Below are positions 1-6,778 of a stretch of 8,934 nt of DNA, piece by piece. The notes beneath the pieces are model-generated. The model did not search any database. It was given only the letters and a program-made list of their open reading frames with translations, and was not told where the DNA came from. Origin of the DNA: Dorea_D sp963559605 (GTDB taxonomy: Bacteria; Bacillota; Clostridia; Lachnospirales; Lachnospiraceae); contig CAUWLL010000063.1 in NCBI GenBank assembly GCA_963559605.1, positions 1 to 8,934 on the forward strand, read 5' to 3'. A program made the position numbers and the translations under genes. How positions within the stretch are numbered: position 1 is the stretch's first letter; every line of letters starts with the position of its first letter.

Positions 1-57
1 ATTTACAAGGGTTGCGGCACTTATTTGACTAAACAACTGTCAAAGATGGGATTATGA
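1..57 (+). CDS. possible 3' end of an upstream gene (unidentified)
   Basis: Frame 1 is open from the window edge to a TGA at 55-57 and would encode 18 residues ending in LSKMGL; the other two forward frames close within the first 30 bases. An intrinsic terminator lies about 100 bases downstream, which fits a gene ending here. Eighteen open codons are weak evidence and I recognise no family. It could equally be non-coding. Confidence 0.2.
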   Translation: MYKGCGTYLTKQLSKMGL

Positions 58-159
58 CACATGTTGACAAAAAGGGAAAGAAGTTTTTTGTTTTTCGACA
101 GTATTTTTTATCAAACAATCCCTTCTTTTCATTATTTTATAATTTTCAGAATACTTTTT

Positions 160-196
160 GCCCCCCCCCCCCTTATTTTGGGGGGCTTTTTTATTT
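160..196 (+). terminator. C-run/G-run intrinsic terminator
   Basis: A run of 12 C (161-172) is followed by TTATTTT and a run of 6 G (180-185), then C and a T-rich tract (TTTTTTATTTTTAT). G160-C166 can pair with G180-C186, or the later Cs can pair with the Gs around a 7-base loop, so several registers are possible. It lies upstream of the receptor 1 promoter, so it most likely ends transcription arriving from the left and insulates the receptor operon. The C-run is slippage-prone. Confidence 0.7.
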
Positions 197-223
197 TTAT
201 GAAAAAAATTGTCACACTTTGTC

Positions 224-252
224 TTTCTTTTGTCAGATTTTTTTGCTATAAT
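224..252 (+). promoter_or_regulatory. sigma-A type extended -10 promoter for receptors 1-2
   Basis: TGCTATAAT at 244-252 is a perfect -10 hexamer (TATAAT, 247-252) with the extended TGn element. The -35 at the right distance (TTTCTT, 224-229, 17-base spacer) is poor, which is usual when the extended -10 is good. Transcription would start near 258-260, giving a leader of about 37 bases. No FliA/SigD-like motif (TAAA...CCGATA) is seen. Confidence 0.6.
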
Positions 253-278
253 GGTATCCTAGATTACCATCCTAGGAG

Positions 279-295
279 AAAGGTAGGTACCAAAT
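279..295 (+). promoter_or_regulatory. ribosome site of receptor 1, duplicated before receptor 2
   Basis: AAAGGTAGGTACCAAAT sits directly before the ATG at 296, with AGGTAGG ending 8 bases from the start. Nearly the same string (AAAGGCAGGTACTAAAAG) precedes receptor 2. The match shows that the duplication which made the pair included the translation start region, and it supports both ATG choices. A second AGGAG at 274-278 is too far from the start to be the main site. Confidence 0.6.
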
Positions 296-2440
296 ATGAA
301 AAAAAAGAAGGAATCTAAAAAAACAAGTTCGAAAGGAAAAATCAGCATTTTTGTCAAACTTCTTGCGGGAATTCTCGTTCCACTAATCTGTATTCTAATT
401 TTAATGGAATTTTTCTTAAATAGAAGCACAGCAGACATCGTTACCCGATTAAACAATAACAACTTAACAGCTGAAACGGTTTCTGCCTCAAGGCAGGTTG
501 ACGCATACTTTCAACGCTTTATGGGAATTGCAGAGAATACAGCTTCCATGAAAGAAACCAAAGATAACATGACGGCATGGGAAAAGGCTCAAAAGGATGC
601 CAAAGTCCGCAGCACCATGTTGAAAATGCTGCAAAATATCCAGACGTCAAACGAAGGAATTATTTTCAGTTGGATTTACGACGAAAACTCAGGTCTATTC
701 CTACAATCGGACGGTACTTATAAAAAGAATTTTAAGGGCTCGGAGCGTCCTTGGTACGAACCGGTTATGAACGCAAAAGGGACAGCCGTTACCGGAGCTT
801 ACGAAGATATATCCACCGGCGAACTGATTGTCACCGTTGCAACCCCTGTCTCTTTTGGGGACGGTATTGACGGCGTTTTCGGTCTGGATATTCAGCTTAC
901 CCAAATCATTGAAGACATGTCTAATGTGAAGATCGGAAAAAGCGGTTATATCACCTTATTCGATGCTAATAAAAATGTCCTTTATCACCCCGACGACAGC
1001 TTAATCATGAAAAATGCCGAAGAGATTGATTATTCTGCCAACACAAAAGACGCGATCATGAATGATACTCGGAAAAAAGGCATGACCTATACAAGAGACA
1101 GCGTGAAGTACGCCTGCTCTATTGAACCGATGGAGGCAACTTCCTATCTTGTCATGGGTATCCTTCCTGACTCGGAATATCAACAGGACGTACTTAATAT
1201 AAGAAAACTTACCATTACACTCTTTGGTTCCGGAATCATCATCCTGGTGATCGCTATCGTAATACTGGCAACACAGCTTGTAAAATCCATAAAAAGACTT
1301 TCCAAGGTAGCCGGAAGAATTGCAGCGGGCGAACTGGACGTGCAGACCGGTATCCGTACCAGAGACGAGGTTGGCGAACTGGCAGTGGATATTGACACCA
1401 TTACAGACAGATTGAAAACTTATATCCTCTACATAGAAGAGATCACAGCTGCCTTAAAGCAGATCGGAGAAGGCAATTTCGTATTTACACTGGAGCATGA
1501 CTATGCGGGAGAATTTGCAAAAATAAAAGACGCTCTTCTGGAAGTTCGTGATACCATCTCAGAGACACTGAAATCGGTCATCATCTCTGCCGATCAGGTA
1601 GCAAGCGGGGCCGACCAGGTTTCCATCGGAGCACAGTCTCAGGCACAGGGCGCAACGGAACAGGCATCCAGCGTTCAGGAGCTTGCCGCTACCTTGCAGG
1701 ACGTTTCTACCCAGATTGACAGCAACACTACGGTCATCGAAGAAACTGCCGATATGATCAGCGAAGTTACCGAGGAAGTCCGCGAAGGTGAAGTTAAGAT
1801 GGAAACCATGCTGGAAGCTATGGAAGCCATCTCTACCAACTCTCAGAAGGTTGGAAATATCATCAAGAATATTGAAGACATCGCCTTCCAGACAAACATC
1901 CTTGCATTAAACGCCGCTGTGGAGGCTGCAAGAGCCGGTGAGGCAGGAAAAGGATTTGCAGTCGTAGCAGACGAGGTACGAAACCTTGCAGGAAAATCCG
2001 CCGAGGCTTCCAAGACGACCGCAGACTTGATCCAGAAAGCCATCGACGCTGTAGAAAACGGAAAAGAAGTCGCTGATAATACAGCCGCATCTTTTGAAAA
2101 AATTTATAAAACTATCGAAGTAATTGCCGACAAAGCATCTTCTATTACAAAGAACTCCGAACGACAAAACGACGCGATCAAGCAGACAACCATCGGCGTA
2201 GACCAGATTTCCAGCGTGGTACAGACCAGTTCCGCTACTTCCGAGGAAAGCGCCGCTGCCAGCGAAGAGCTGTCCGGACAGGCACAGATGCTCAAAGATA
2301 TGGTTTCCAGATTCCGCCTTCCAGATGACGATATGACAACACAGAGAAAACGTTATGAAGCGGCAGAAACCACAGTCACACCAACGCAAACTCCAAAAGT
2401 GATTCCGAACAGCTATTCCCGGAATAACGATAAATACTAG
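296..2440 (+). CDS. methyl-accepting chemotaxis protein, dCache sensor (receptor 1)
   Basis: Inner-membrane chemoreceptor of 714 residues that would control CheA kinase through CheW. The N-terminus is short and Lys-rich (1-18), followed by membrane helix 1 (about 19-41), a dCache sensor (about 43-303), membrane helix 2 (about 305-328), HAMP (about 329-380), a second HAMP-like segment (about 384-430) and the signalling hairpin (about 430-673). The distal Cache part shows R151-x-W153-Y154, Y169 and D198. The spacing Y-x14-Y-x28-D equals the amino-acid binding motif of dCache_1AA receptors such as PctA, as I remember it, but F146 replaces its first Tyr. An amino-acid ligand is therefore plausible but not proven. 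The hairpin tip (531-549) carries the invariant FQTNILALNAAVEAARAGE. Methylation motifs are ASSVQELAAT (Q461/E462; the Gln would need CheB deamidation) and SATSEESAAA (E650/E651). The tail ends NNDKY. It is the first gene of an operon with receptor 2, starting 39 bases on. Confidence 0.95.
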   Translation: MKKKKESKKTSSKGKISIFVKLLAGILVPLICILILMEFFLNRSTADIVTRLNNNNLTAETVSASRQVDAYFQRFMGIAENTASMKETKDNMTAWEKAQKDAKVRSTMLKMLQNIQTSNEGIIFSWIYDENSGLFLQSDGTYKKNFKGSERPWYEPVMNAKGTAVTGAYEDISTGELIVTVATPVSFGDGIDGVFGLDIQLTQIIEDMSNVKIGKSGYITLFDANKNVLYHPDDSLIMKNAEEIDYSANTKDAIMNDTRKKGMTYTRDSVKYACSIEPMEATSYLVMGILPDSEYQQDVLNIRKLTITLFGSGIIILVIAIVILATQLVKSIKRLSKVAGRIAAGELDVQTGIRTRDEVGELAVDIDTITDRLKTYILYIEEITAALKQIGEGNFVFTLEHDYAGEFAKIKDALLEVRDTISETLKSVIISADQVASGADQVSIGAQSQAQGATEQASSVQELAATLQDVSTQIDSNTTVIEETADMISEVTEEVREGEVKMETMLEAMEAISTNSQKVGNIIKNIEDIAFQTNILALNAAVEAARAGEAGKGFAVVADEVRNLAGKSAEASKTTADLIQKAIDAVENGKEVADNTAASFEKIYKTIEVIADKASSITKNSERQNDAIKQTTIGVDQISSVVQTSSATSEESAAASEELSGQAQMLKDMVSRFRLPDDDMTTQRKRYEAAETTVTPTQTPKVIPNSYSRNNDKY
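1627..1695 (+). repeat. 69-base exact repeat, copy 1 (receptor 1)
   Basis: This segment, covering the first methylation helix, is identical base for base to 3814-3882 in receptor 2, including all third codon positions. It begins CGGAGCACAG and ends CGCTACCTT. Flanking codons differ at many silent sites. A second exact stretch of 35 bases links 2183-2217 with 4370-4404. Local gene conversion is the simplest explanation. Confidence 0.85.
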
Positions 2441-2461
2441 AACAAAAAATGTATGTCATTG

Positions 2462-2479
2462 AAAGGCAGGTACTAAAAG
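2462..2479 (+). promoter_or_regulatory. ribosome site of receptor 2
   Basis: AAAGGCAGGTACTAAAAG precedes the ATG at 2480, with the last GG 9 bases from the start. It matches the receptor 1 leader (AAAGGTAGGTACCAAAT) apart from two transitions and the last few bases. The gap 2441-2479 holds no hairpin terminator and no convincing promoter, so receptor 2 should be co-transcribed with receptor 1. Confidence 0.6.
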
Positions 2480-4639
2480 ATGAGGCAAACAAACAAAAAA
2501 AAGGCAAAAAACAACGAGACAACAAAGGTCAGCATTCTGGTCAAGCTACTTGTCGGGATTATTCTTCCATTAATCTGTATCTTACTCTTAGTGGGGATGT
2601 TTCTGAAAAAAGAAGTGGGGACTGAAATCACGAAACTAACCGACAGCAACTTGTCCGCAGAGACGTCTACTTCGGCGCAGCAGATAAACGCATACTTCCA
2701 ACGGCTTACCGGAGTTGCGGACACTGCTGTCACTACAGACGAAACCAAAGACACTTTTTCCTTCTGGAGAAAAAATCCGAAAAACGGAAAGGAAAACGCA
2801 GCAATGCTTACCATGCTGCAGAACCTCCAGAAAGCGGATCCCCGAATTGCCACAAGCTGGATCTACGATGATAAGAAGAAGATCATTCTCCAGTCAAACG
2901 GCACATTCGACGAGAATTTCATCGGCGCGGATCGTCCATGGTACGCTCCGGTCGTAGACGAGAAAAAAGTCGCTGTCACAGGCGCTTTTGAAGATGTAAC
3001 TACCGGCGATCTGATCGTTACCATTGCCGCACCGATTTCAATTGGGGATGAAGTCAGAGGCATTTTCGGTCTGGATGTGAAGCTTGACGCAATGATCGAA
3101 AATATGGCGGAGATCAAAATCGGAAAGTCCGGATATGTTACCATTTTCGACTCTAACAACAACATCCTGTATCATCCTGACGAAAGTCTGGTGATGAAGA
3201 ATGCCGAAGATATTGATTATTCTGATAATGCAAAAGAAGCGATCTTAAACGATACCGCCACAGAGGGTATGAACTATACAAGAAACGGTACAGAATATTG
3301 CTGCTCCATTCAGCCGATGGAAAACATCTCCTATCTTGTTATGGGTATCCTTCCTTATTCTGAATATGTAGCGTCTGTAGACCGCACAACAAAAACAATT
3401 GAGATATTATTTATTGCAGGAACGTTGATCCTGGCAGTTATTATCGTTCTCATTACGATACAGATCATCAAATCTATCAAGAAACTTTCCGAAGTCACTG
3501 AAAAAATGGCGGAGGGCAATCTGGATGTACAAATGGACGTTAATACCAACGACGAGGTCGGTGTGCTTGCAGAACATATCAGCGACATTACCAGACGGTT
3601 AAAAAAATATATCCTATACATTGATGAGATCAGCGAAGTTTTAAAACAGATCGGACAGGGTAATTTCGTATTTACACTGAACCAGGAATATGACGATGAT
3701 TTCGCAAAAGTAAAAGACGGTCTTTTAGAAGTTCGTGATACGATCTCACATACACTTAAGTCCGTCAGGGAATCTGCCGATCAGGTGGCAAACAGCGCAG
3801 ACCAAGTATCCACCGGAGCACAGTCTCAGGCACAGGGCGCAACGGAACAGGCATCCAGCGTTCAGGAGCTTGCCGCTACCTTACAGGATGTTTCCACGCA
3901 GATTGATACTAACGCAGCAGTAATCGAAGAAACCGCCAAAATGATCAACGAGGTTACAGAGGAAGTTCACGAAGGCGAAGTTAAGATGGAATCCATGTTA
4001 GAGGCAATGGAAGCGATCTCTACCAACTCCCAGAAGGTAGGAAATATCATCAAGAGTATCGAAGACATTGCATTCCAGACAAATATCCTTGCATTAAACG
4101 CCGCTGTAGAAGCCGCGAGAGCAGGAGAAGCAGGAAAAGGATTCGCTGTTGTTGCAGATGAAGTAAGAAATCTTGCGGGCAAGACAGCCGAGGCTTCCGA
4201 GACAACCTCCGATCTGATCCAGAAAGCGCTCGATGCTGTAGAAAACGGAAAAGGAATTGCCGATAACACCGCAGAGTCCTTTGAAAAGATCTATAAGTCC
4301 ATCGGAGTGATCGCCGAAAAGGCATCTTCTATTACGAAGAACTCCGAACGACAAAACGATGCGATCAAACAGACAACCATCGGCGTAGACCAGATTTCCA
4401 GCGTTGTACAGACAAGCTCCGCTACATCGGAAGAAAGCGCCGCCGCAAGCGAGGAGCTCTCCGGACAGGCACAGCTGCTGAAAGATATGATTGCAAAATT
4501 CAAACTTTCGGAAGAAAATACAACTGCTCCAAGAAAACGATATGAGACAACGGAATCAACAGGTTCTGCGAGTTTCACTTCAAAAACAACTCCGGCAACA
4601 GGTTCCGGTATAAACACTTGGAATAACGACAAATATTAA
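2480..4639 (+). CDS. methyl-accepting chemotaxis protein, dCache sensor (receptor 2)
   Basis: Paralogue of receptor 1, 719 residues, with the same order of parts: basic N-terminus, membrane helix 1 (about 20-42), dCache sensor (about 44-304), membrane helix 2 (about 306-329), HAMP (about 330-381), second HAMP-like segment (about 385-431) and signalling hairpin (about 431-674). Hand comparison gives about 60% identity over the distal two thirds of the sensor and about 90% over the signalling domain. The ligand motif reads R152-x-W154-Y155, then F170 where receptor 1 has Y169, and D199. Loss of that Tyr hydroxyl suggests a changed ligand range. Methylation motifs are ASSVQELAAT (Q462/E463) and SATSEESAAA (E651/E652). 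The tail ends WNNDKY. Neighbouring cysteines C274-C275 lie in the sensor where receptor 1 has one Cys. It is the second gene of the operon and is closed by the hairpin at 4659-4702. Confidence 0.95.
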   Translation: MRQTNKKKAKNNETTKVSILVKLLVGIILPLICILLLVGMFLKKEVGTEITKLTDSNLSAETSTSAQQINAYFQRLTGVADTAVTTDETKDTFSFWRKNPKNGKENAAMLTMLQNLQKADPRIATSWIYDDKKKIILQSNGTFDENFIGADRPWYAPVVDEKKVAVTGAFEDVTTGDLIVTIAAPISIGDEVRGIFGLDVKLDAMIENMAEIKIGKSGYVTIFDSNNNILYHPDESLVMKNAEDIDYSDNAKEAILNDTATEGMNYTRNGTEYCCSIQPMENISYLVMGILPYSEYVASVDRTTKTIEILFIAGTLILAVIIVLITIQIIKSIKKLSEVTEKMAEGNLDVQMDVNTNDEVGVLAEHISDITRRLKKYILYIDEISEVLKQIGQGNFVFTLNQEYDDDFAKVKDGLLEVRDTISHTLKSVRESADQVANSADQVSTGAQSQAQGATEQASSVQELAATLQDVSTQIDTNAAVIEETAKMINEVTEEVHEGEVKMESMLEAMEAISTNSQKVGNIIKSIEDIAFQTNILALNAAVEAARAGEAGKGFAVVADEVRNLAGKTAEASETTSDLIQKALDAVENGKGIADNTAESFEKIYKSIGVIAEKASSITKNSERQNDAIKQTTIGVDQISSVVQTSSATSEESAAASEELSGQAQLLKDMIAKFKLSEENTTAPRKRYETTESTGSASFTSKTTPATGSGINTWNNDKY
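3814..3882 (+). repeat. 69-base exact repeat, copy 2 (receptor 2)
   Basis: Identical to 1627-1695 in receptor 1. It encodes the methylation motif ASSVQELAAT and the residues before it. Because it is in frame and inside a conserved domain it is a conversion tract or recent duplication remnant, not a mobile repeat. Confidence 0.85.
4061..4101 (+). repeat. 41-base exact match to receptor 3 (hairpin tip codons)
   Basis: Identical to 6033-6073 in receptor 3, covering codons for EDIAFQTNILALNA, although receptor 3 has a different type of sensor. Receptor 1, the closest protein relative, differs at three silent positions over the same stretch. A second 28-base exact match follows (4142-4169 with 6114-6141), where receptor 1 uses many different codons. 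Confidence 0.8.
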
Positions 4640-4658
4640 TCCTTCCGGTATGAATATG

Positions 4659-4702
4659 AGAAAGACTGAGAAATGATATTCGTGTCATTTCTCAGTCTTT
4701 CT
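4659..4702 (+). terminator. 18-bp hairpin terminator after receptor 2
   Basis: AGAAAGACTGAGAAATGA (4659-4676) is a perfect inverted repeat of 4685-4702 around the 8-base loop TATTCGTG. The descending arm is T-rich (CTTTCT) and is followed by GTTTAAAT, so the U-tract is interrupted. It lies 20 bases past the receptor 2 stop and closes the two-gene operon. Confidence 0.8.
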
Positions 4703-4742
4703 GTTTAAATGAAAGTAAATTGAATATTTTTATACTTTAGTC

Positions 4743-4771
4743 TTTACATTTATACATTTTTTATGTAATAT
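4743..4771 (+). promoter_or_regulatory. sigma-A type promoter for receptor 3
   Basis: TTTACA (4743-4748), 17-base spacer, TAATAT (4766-4771), predicting a start near 4778 and a leader of about 37 bases. The same -35 hexamer and spacing occur before receptor 4. A rival extended -10 (TGTTATATT, 4784-4792) would leave almost no leader before the ribosome site and lacks a good -35, so I prefer the first. Confidence 0.55.
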
Positions 4772-4799
4772 ATTGTCGAATGATGTTATATTAATGCAC

Positions 4800-4805
4800 A
4801 GGAGG
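4800..4805 (+). promoter_or_regulatory. AGGAGG ribosome site fixing the GTG start of receptor 3
   Basis: A consensus AGGAGG lies 9 bases before the GTG at 4815. An in-frame ATG at 4773 has no ribosome site before it and lies at or just upstream of the predicted transcription start, so it is not the start. Confidence 0.8.
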
Positions 4806-4814
4806 TTGAGAATA

Positions 4815-6608
4815 GTGTTAAAAAACTTAAAAGTCAGAAGTAAATTACTGGTTGCTTTTGGTATTGTCATAGCACTCTACATCATAACCGTAATTGTTGC
4901 TTCTACCAATCTTGGACGCGTTTCCAATGGATTAGAGGATTTCTATAAGATTCCCTATCCAACCGTAGAATCTTCTTTGGAAGCTCAGAAAGTCACGAAA
5001 CAGATACAGCTGGACGTATGGCGCGCATATGAGACTACGGATGAGACAGAAATCCAATCTTTACTAAAAGACATTGAGAAAAACGAAAAAAAATTAGCAG
5101 AGGCTCTTAACGGACTCAAAGAGTCTTACCGAGGGGATGCAGCTTTATTAAACGCTGTAGATGAAGCCGGCAGCAAAACAGACGCGCCTCGTGCAAAGGC
5201 AATGGAATATATTTCCGCACAAGACGACAAGAATGCACTTAAAGTTATCAGTGGCGAATACAGTGAAGCATGTGATGCATTCGACGCTGCATTACAGGAA
5301 ATTACCGAATCTTCCCACGCTCTTTCTAAGGAGTATTATGAATCCGGTATGGCTACGACCAAATTCAGCACCGTACTTTTATACTCTCTGGCAATTGTAT
5401 GTCTTATCCTCACTCTTGTTTTAGTATTTGCAATCACAAGAGGTTTAAGACAACCGATCGAAGAAATCGAAGCCGCAGTAAAAGAGATGGCGAAAGGTAA
5501 TATGCAGTCCGAAGTAACTTACCAGTCTAAGGATGAGCTTGGATCTCTGGCTGAGAATCTTCGTTTCGTGCTGAAAACACTATCTACCTATATTCAACAT
5601 ATCTGCGAGCGTATGAATTCTCTGGCAGACGGAGATTTCACTGTGGAGATGGACATGGACTACTTGGGTGAATTTGCATCTATCAAGCATTCCGGCAATA
5701 AGATCATCGAATCTTTGAATGACGCTTTCGGACAGCTTCAGCAGGCATCTGACCAGGTTGCAAACGGATCTGAGCAGGTATCCAGCGGTTCTCAGGCTCT
5801 TTCACAGGGAGCTACCCAGCAGGCAAGCTCTGTTCAGGAACTGGCTGCTACCATTAATGAATTATCCGTTCAGGTAAAAGAAACGGCAAAAAATACCCGT
5901 GATATTAACGAACTGATTACTACCACCGGAGGAGAAGTGGACGAAAGTAATCGTAAGATGGATGCTATGATGGGCGCAATGACAAAAATTAACGACAGTT
6001 CCAGCGAAATCGAAAAGATTATTAAAACGATTGAAGACATTGCATTCCAGACAAATATCCTTGCATTAAACGCTGCTGTAGAGGCTGCAAGAGCCGGAGA
6101 AGCGGGCAAAGGCTTCGCTGTTGTTGCAGATGAAGTAAGAAGCCTTGCTTCTAAGAGCGCGGAGGCAGCAAAGGATACTACTGTATTGATCGGAAATTCC
6201 TTAGAAGCAGTTGCTGAAGGAAACCACATTGCAGCAGATACACAGAAATCACTCCTTACTGTCGTAGAAAATGCACAGAAAATCAGCGAAATTATGGCTA
6301 AGATCACAAAAGCTTCTGATGTACAGGCAGAAAGCATTCAGCAGGTTACTCAGGGCGTAGATCAGATTTCTTCTGTTGTACAGACAAACTCTGCTACTGC
6401 TGAAGAGAGCGCGGCTGCCAGCGAAGAATTATTCGGTCAGTCAAGCCTGTTAAAGAACCTTGTAAAGCGTGTTCAGCTGAAGGGCTCTTCTTCCCAGGAA
6501 ACTACATCCTACAACGAGCCTTCTTATGATACGGCAGCTTATAATACAAATACTTATCAACATAGTAATAGTAATTACGCAAGTGCAAATAATTACGACA
6601 AATATTAA
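4815..6608 (+). CDS. methyl-accepting chemotaxis protein, four-helix-bundle sensor (receptor 3)
   Basis: Inner-membrane chemoreceptor of 597 residues from the GTG start. Parts in order: MLKNLKVRSK cytoplasmic tip, membrane helix 1 (about 11-31), an all-helical sensor of about 150 residues (32-183) fitting the 4HB_MCP family by length and position, membrane helix 2 (about 184-207), HAMP (about 208-262), a second HAMP-like segment (about 263-306) and the signalling hairpin (about 307-553). The tip reads FQTNILALNAAVEAARAGE (411-429). Methylation motifs are ASSVQELAAT (Q341/E342) and SATAEESAAA (E530/E531). The ligand cannot be read from this sensor type; the segment FYKIPYP (43-49) and LDVWRAYE (66-73) are shared with receptor 4. 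The tail after 556 is rich in Tyr, Ser and Asn and ends NYDKY, which fits the x-aromatic-x-x-aromatic pattern of CheR/CheB tethers. Transcribed alone from its own promoter to its own terminator. Confidence 0.95.
   Translation: MLKNLKVRSKLLVAFGIVIALYIITVIVASTNLGRVSNGLEDFYKIPYPTVESSLEAQKVTKQIQLDVWRAYETTDETEIQSLLKDIEKNEKKLAEALNGLKESYRGDAALLNAVDEAGSKTDAPRAKAMEYISAQDDKNALKVISGEYSEACDAFDAALQEITESSHALSKEYYESGMATTKFSTVLLYSLAIVCLILTLVLVFAITRGLRQPIEEIEAAVKEMAKGNMQSEVTYQSKDELGSLAENLRFVLKTLSTYIQHICERMNSLADGDFTVEMDMDYLGEFASIKHSGNKIIESLNDAFGQLQQASDQVANGSEQVSSGSQALSQGATQQASSVQELAATINELSVQVKETAKNTRDINELITTTGGEVDESNRKMDAMMGAMTKINDSSSEIEKIIKTIEDIAFQTNILALNAAVEAARAGEAGKGFAVVADEVRSLASKSAEAAKDTTVLIGNSLEAVAEGNHIAADTQKSLLTVVENAQKISEIMAKITKASDVQAESIQQVTQGVDQISSVVQTNSATAEESAAASEELFGQSSLLKNLVKRVQLKGSSSQETTSYNEPSYDTAAYNTNTYQHSNSNYASANNYDKY
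6033..6073 (+). repeat. 41-base exact match to receptor 2 (hairpin tip codons)
   Basis: Identical to 4061-4101 in receptor 2; see that entry. Receptor 4, the true sister of receptor 3, differs at several silent sites in the same stretch, so the best nucleotide match here does not follow the protein family. Confidence 0.8.
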
Positions 6609-6640
6609 TCCGCATACTATTTTAAATCTAAACAGCGCAA

Positions 6641-6676
6641 AAAACGGCATGGCAAAAAGTCATGCCGTTTTATTAT
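6641..6676 (+). terminator. intrinsic terminator after receptor 3
   Basis: AAAACGGCATG (6641-6651) pairs with CATGCCGTTTT (6661-6671). A G-U and a C-G pair extend the stem inward to leave an AAAAA loop. The descending arm runs into TTTTATTATG. It lies 32 bases past the receptor 3 stop and separates it from the receptor 4 promoter. Confidence 0.85.
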
Positions 6677-6701
6677 GCTGAACTTTACTACTTATATTTT
6701 A

Positions 6702-6730
6702 TTTACATCTTTCTGATTTGGGTATACAAT
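6702..6730 (+). promoter_or_regulatory. sigma-A type promoter for receptor 4
   Basis: TTTACA (6702-6707), 17-base spacer, TACAAT (6725-6730), giving a start near 6737 and a leader of about 42 bases. It has the same -35 hexamer and spacer length as the receptor 3 promoter and sits at a similar distance from the gene, so the promoter appears to have been duplicated along with the gene. Confidence 0.6.
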
Positions 6731-6763
6731 ATAATTGGATAAAAGCAAATATTATATACATTT

Positions 6764-6769
6764 AGGAGG
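6764..6769 (+). promoter_or_regulatory. AGGAGG ribosome site fixing the GTG start of receptor 4
   Basis: AGGAGG lies 9 bases before the GTG at 6779, the same spacing as in receptor 3. The in-frame ATG at 6770 directly abuts this site and so cannot be served by it. Starting at the GTG also makes the N-termini of receptors 3 and 4 line up residue for residue. Confidence 0.85.
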
Positions 6770-6778
6770 ATGAGGAAC

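Noticed and set aside
64..143. TTGACA at 64-69 and TATAAT at 138-143 as a promoter
   Set aside because: They are 68 bases apart and neither has a partner at 16-18 bases. Any transcript from them would meet the terminator at 160-196.
54..318. Two overlapping small forward reading frames (65 and 85 codons) before receptor 1
   Set aside because: They run through the C-run terminator and the promoter, have low-complexity Phe/Pro-rich products, no ribosome site, and one overlaps the receptor 1 start. They are chance frames.
1907..2389. Antisense reading frame of 160 codons inside receptor 1
   Set aside because: It is the mirror of the highly conserved signalling domain. Similar antisense frames occur at the same place in receptors 2 to 4, as expected from shared codon pattern. 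No ribosome site or promoter supports it.
5870..6337. Antisense reading frame of 155 codons inside receptor 3
   Set aside because: Same reason: a shadow of the receptor signalling domain with no independent support.
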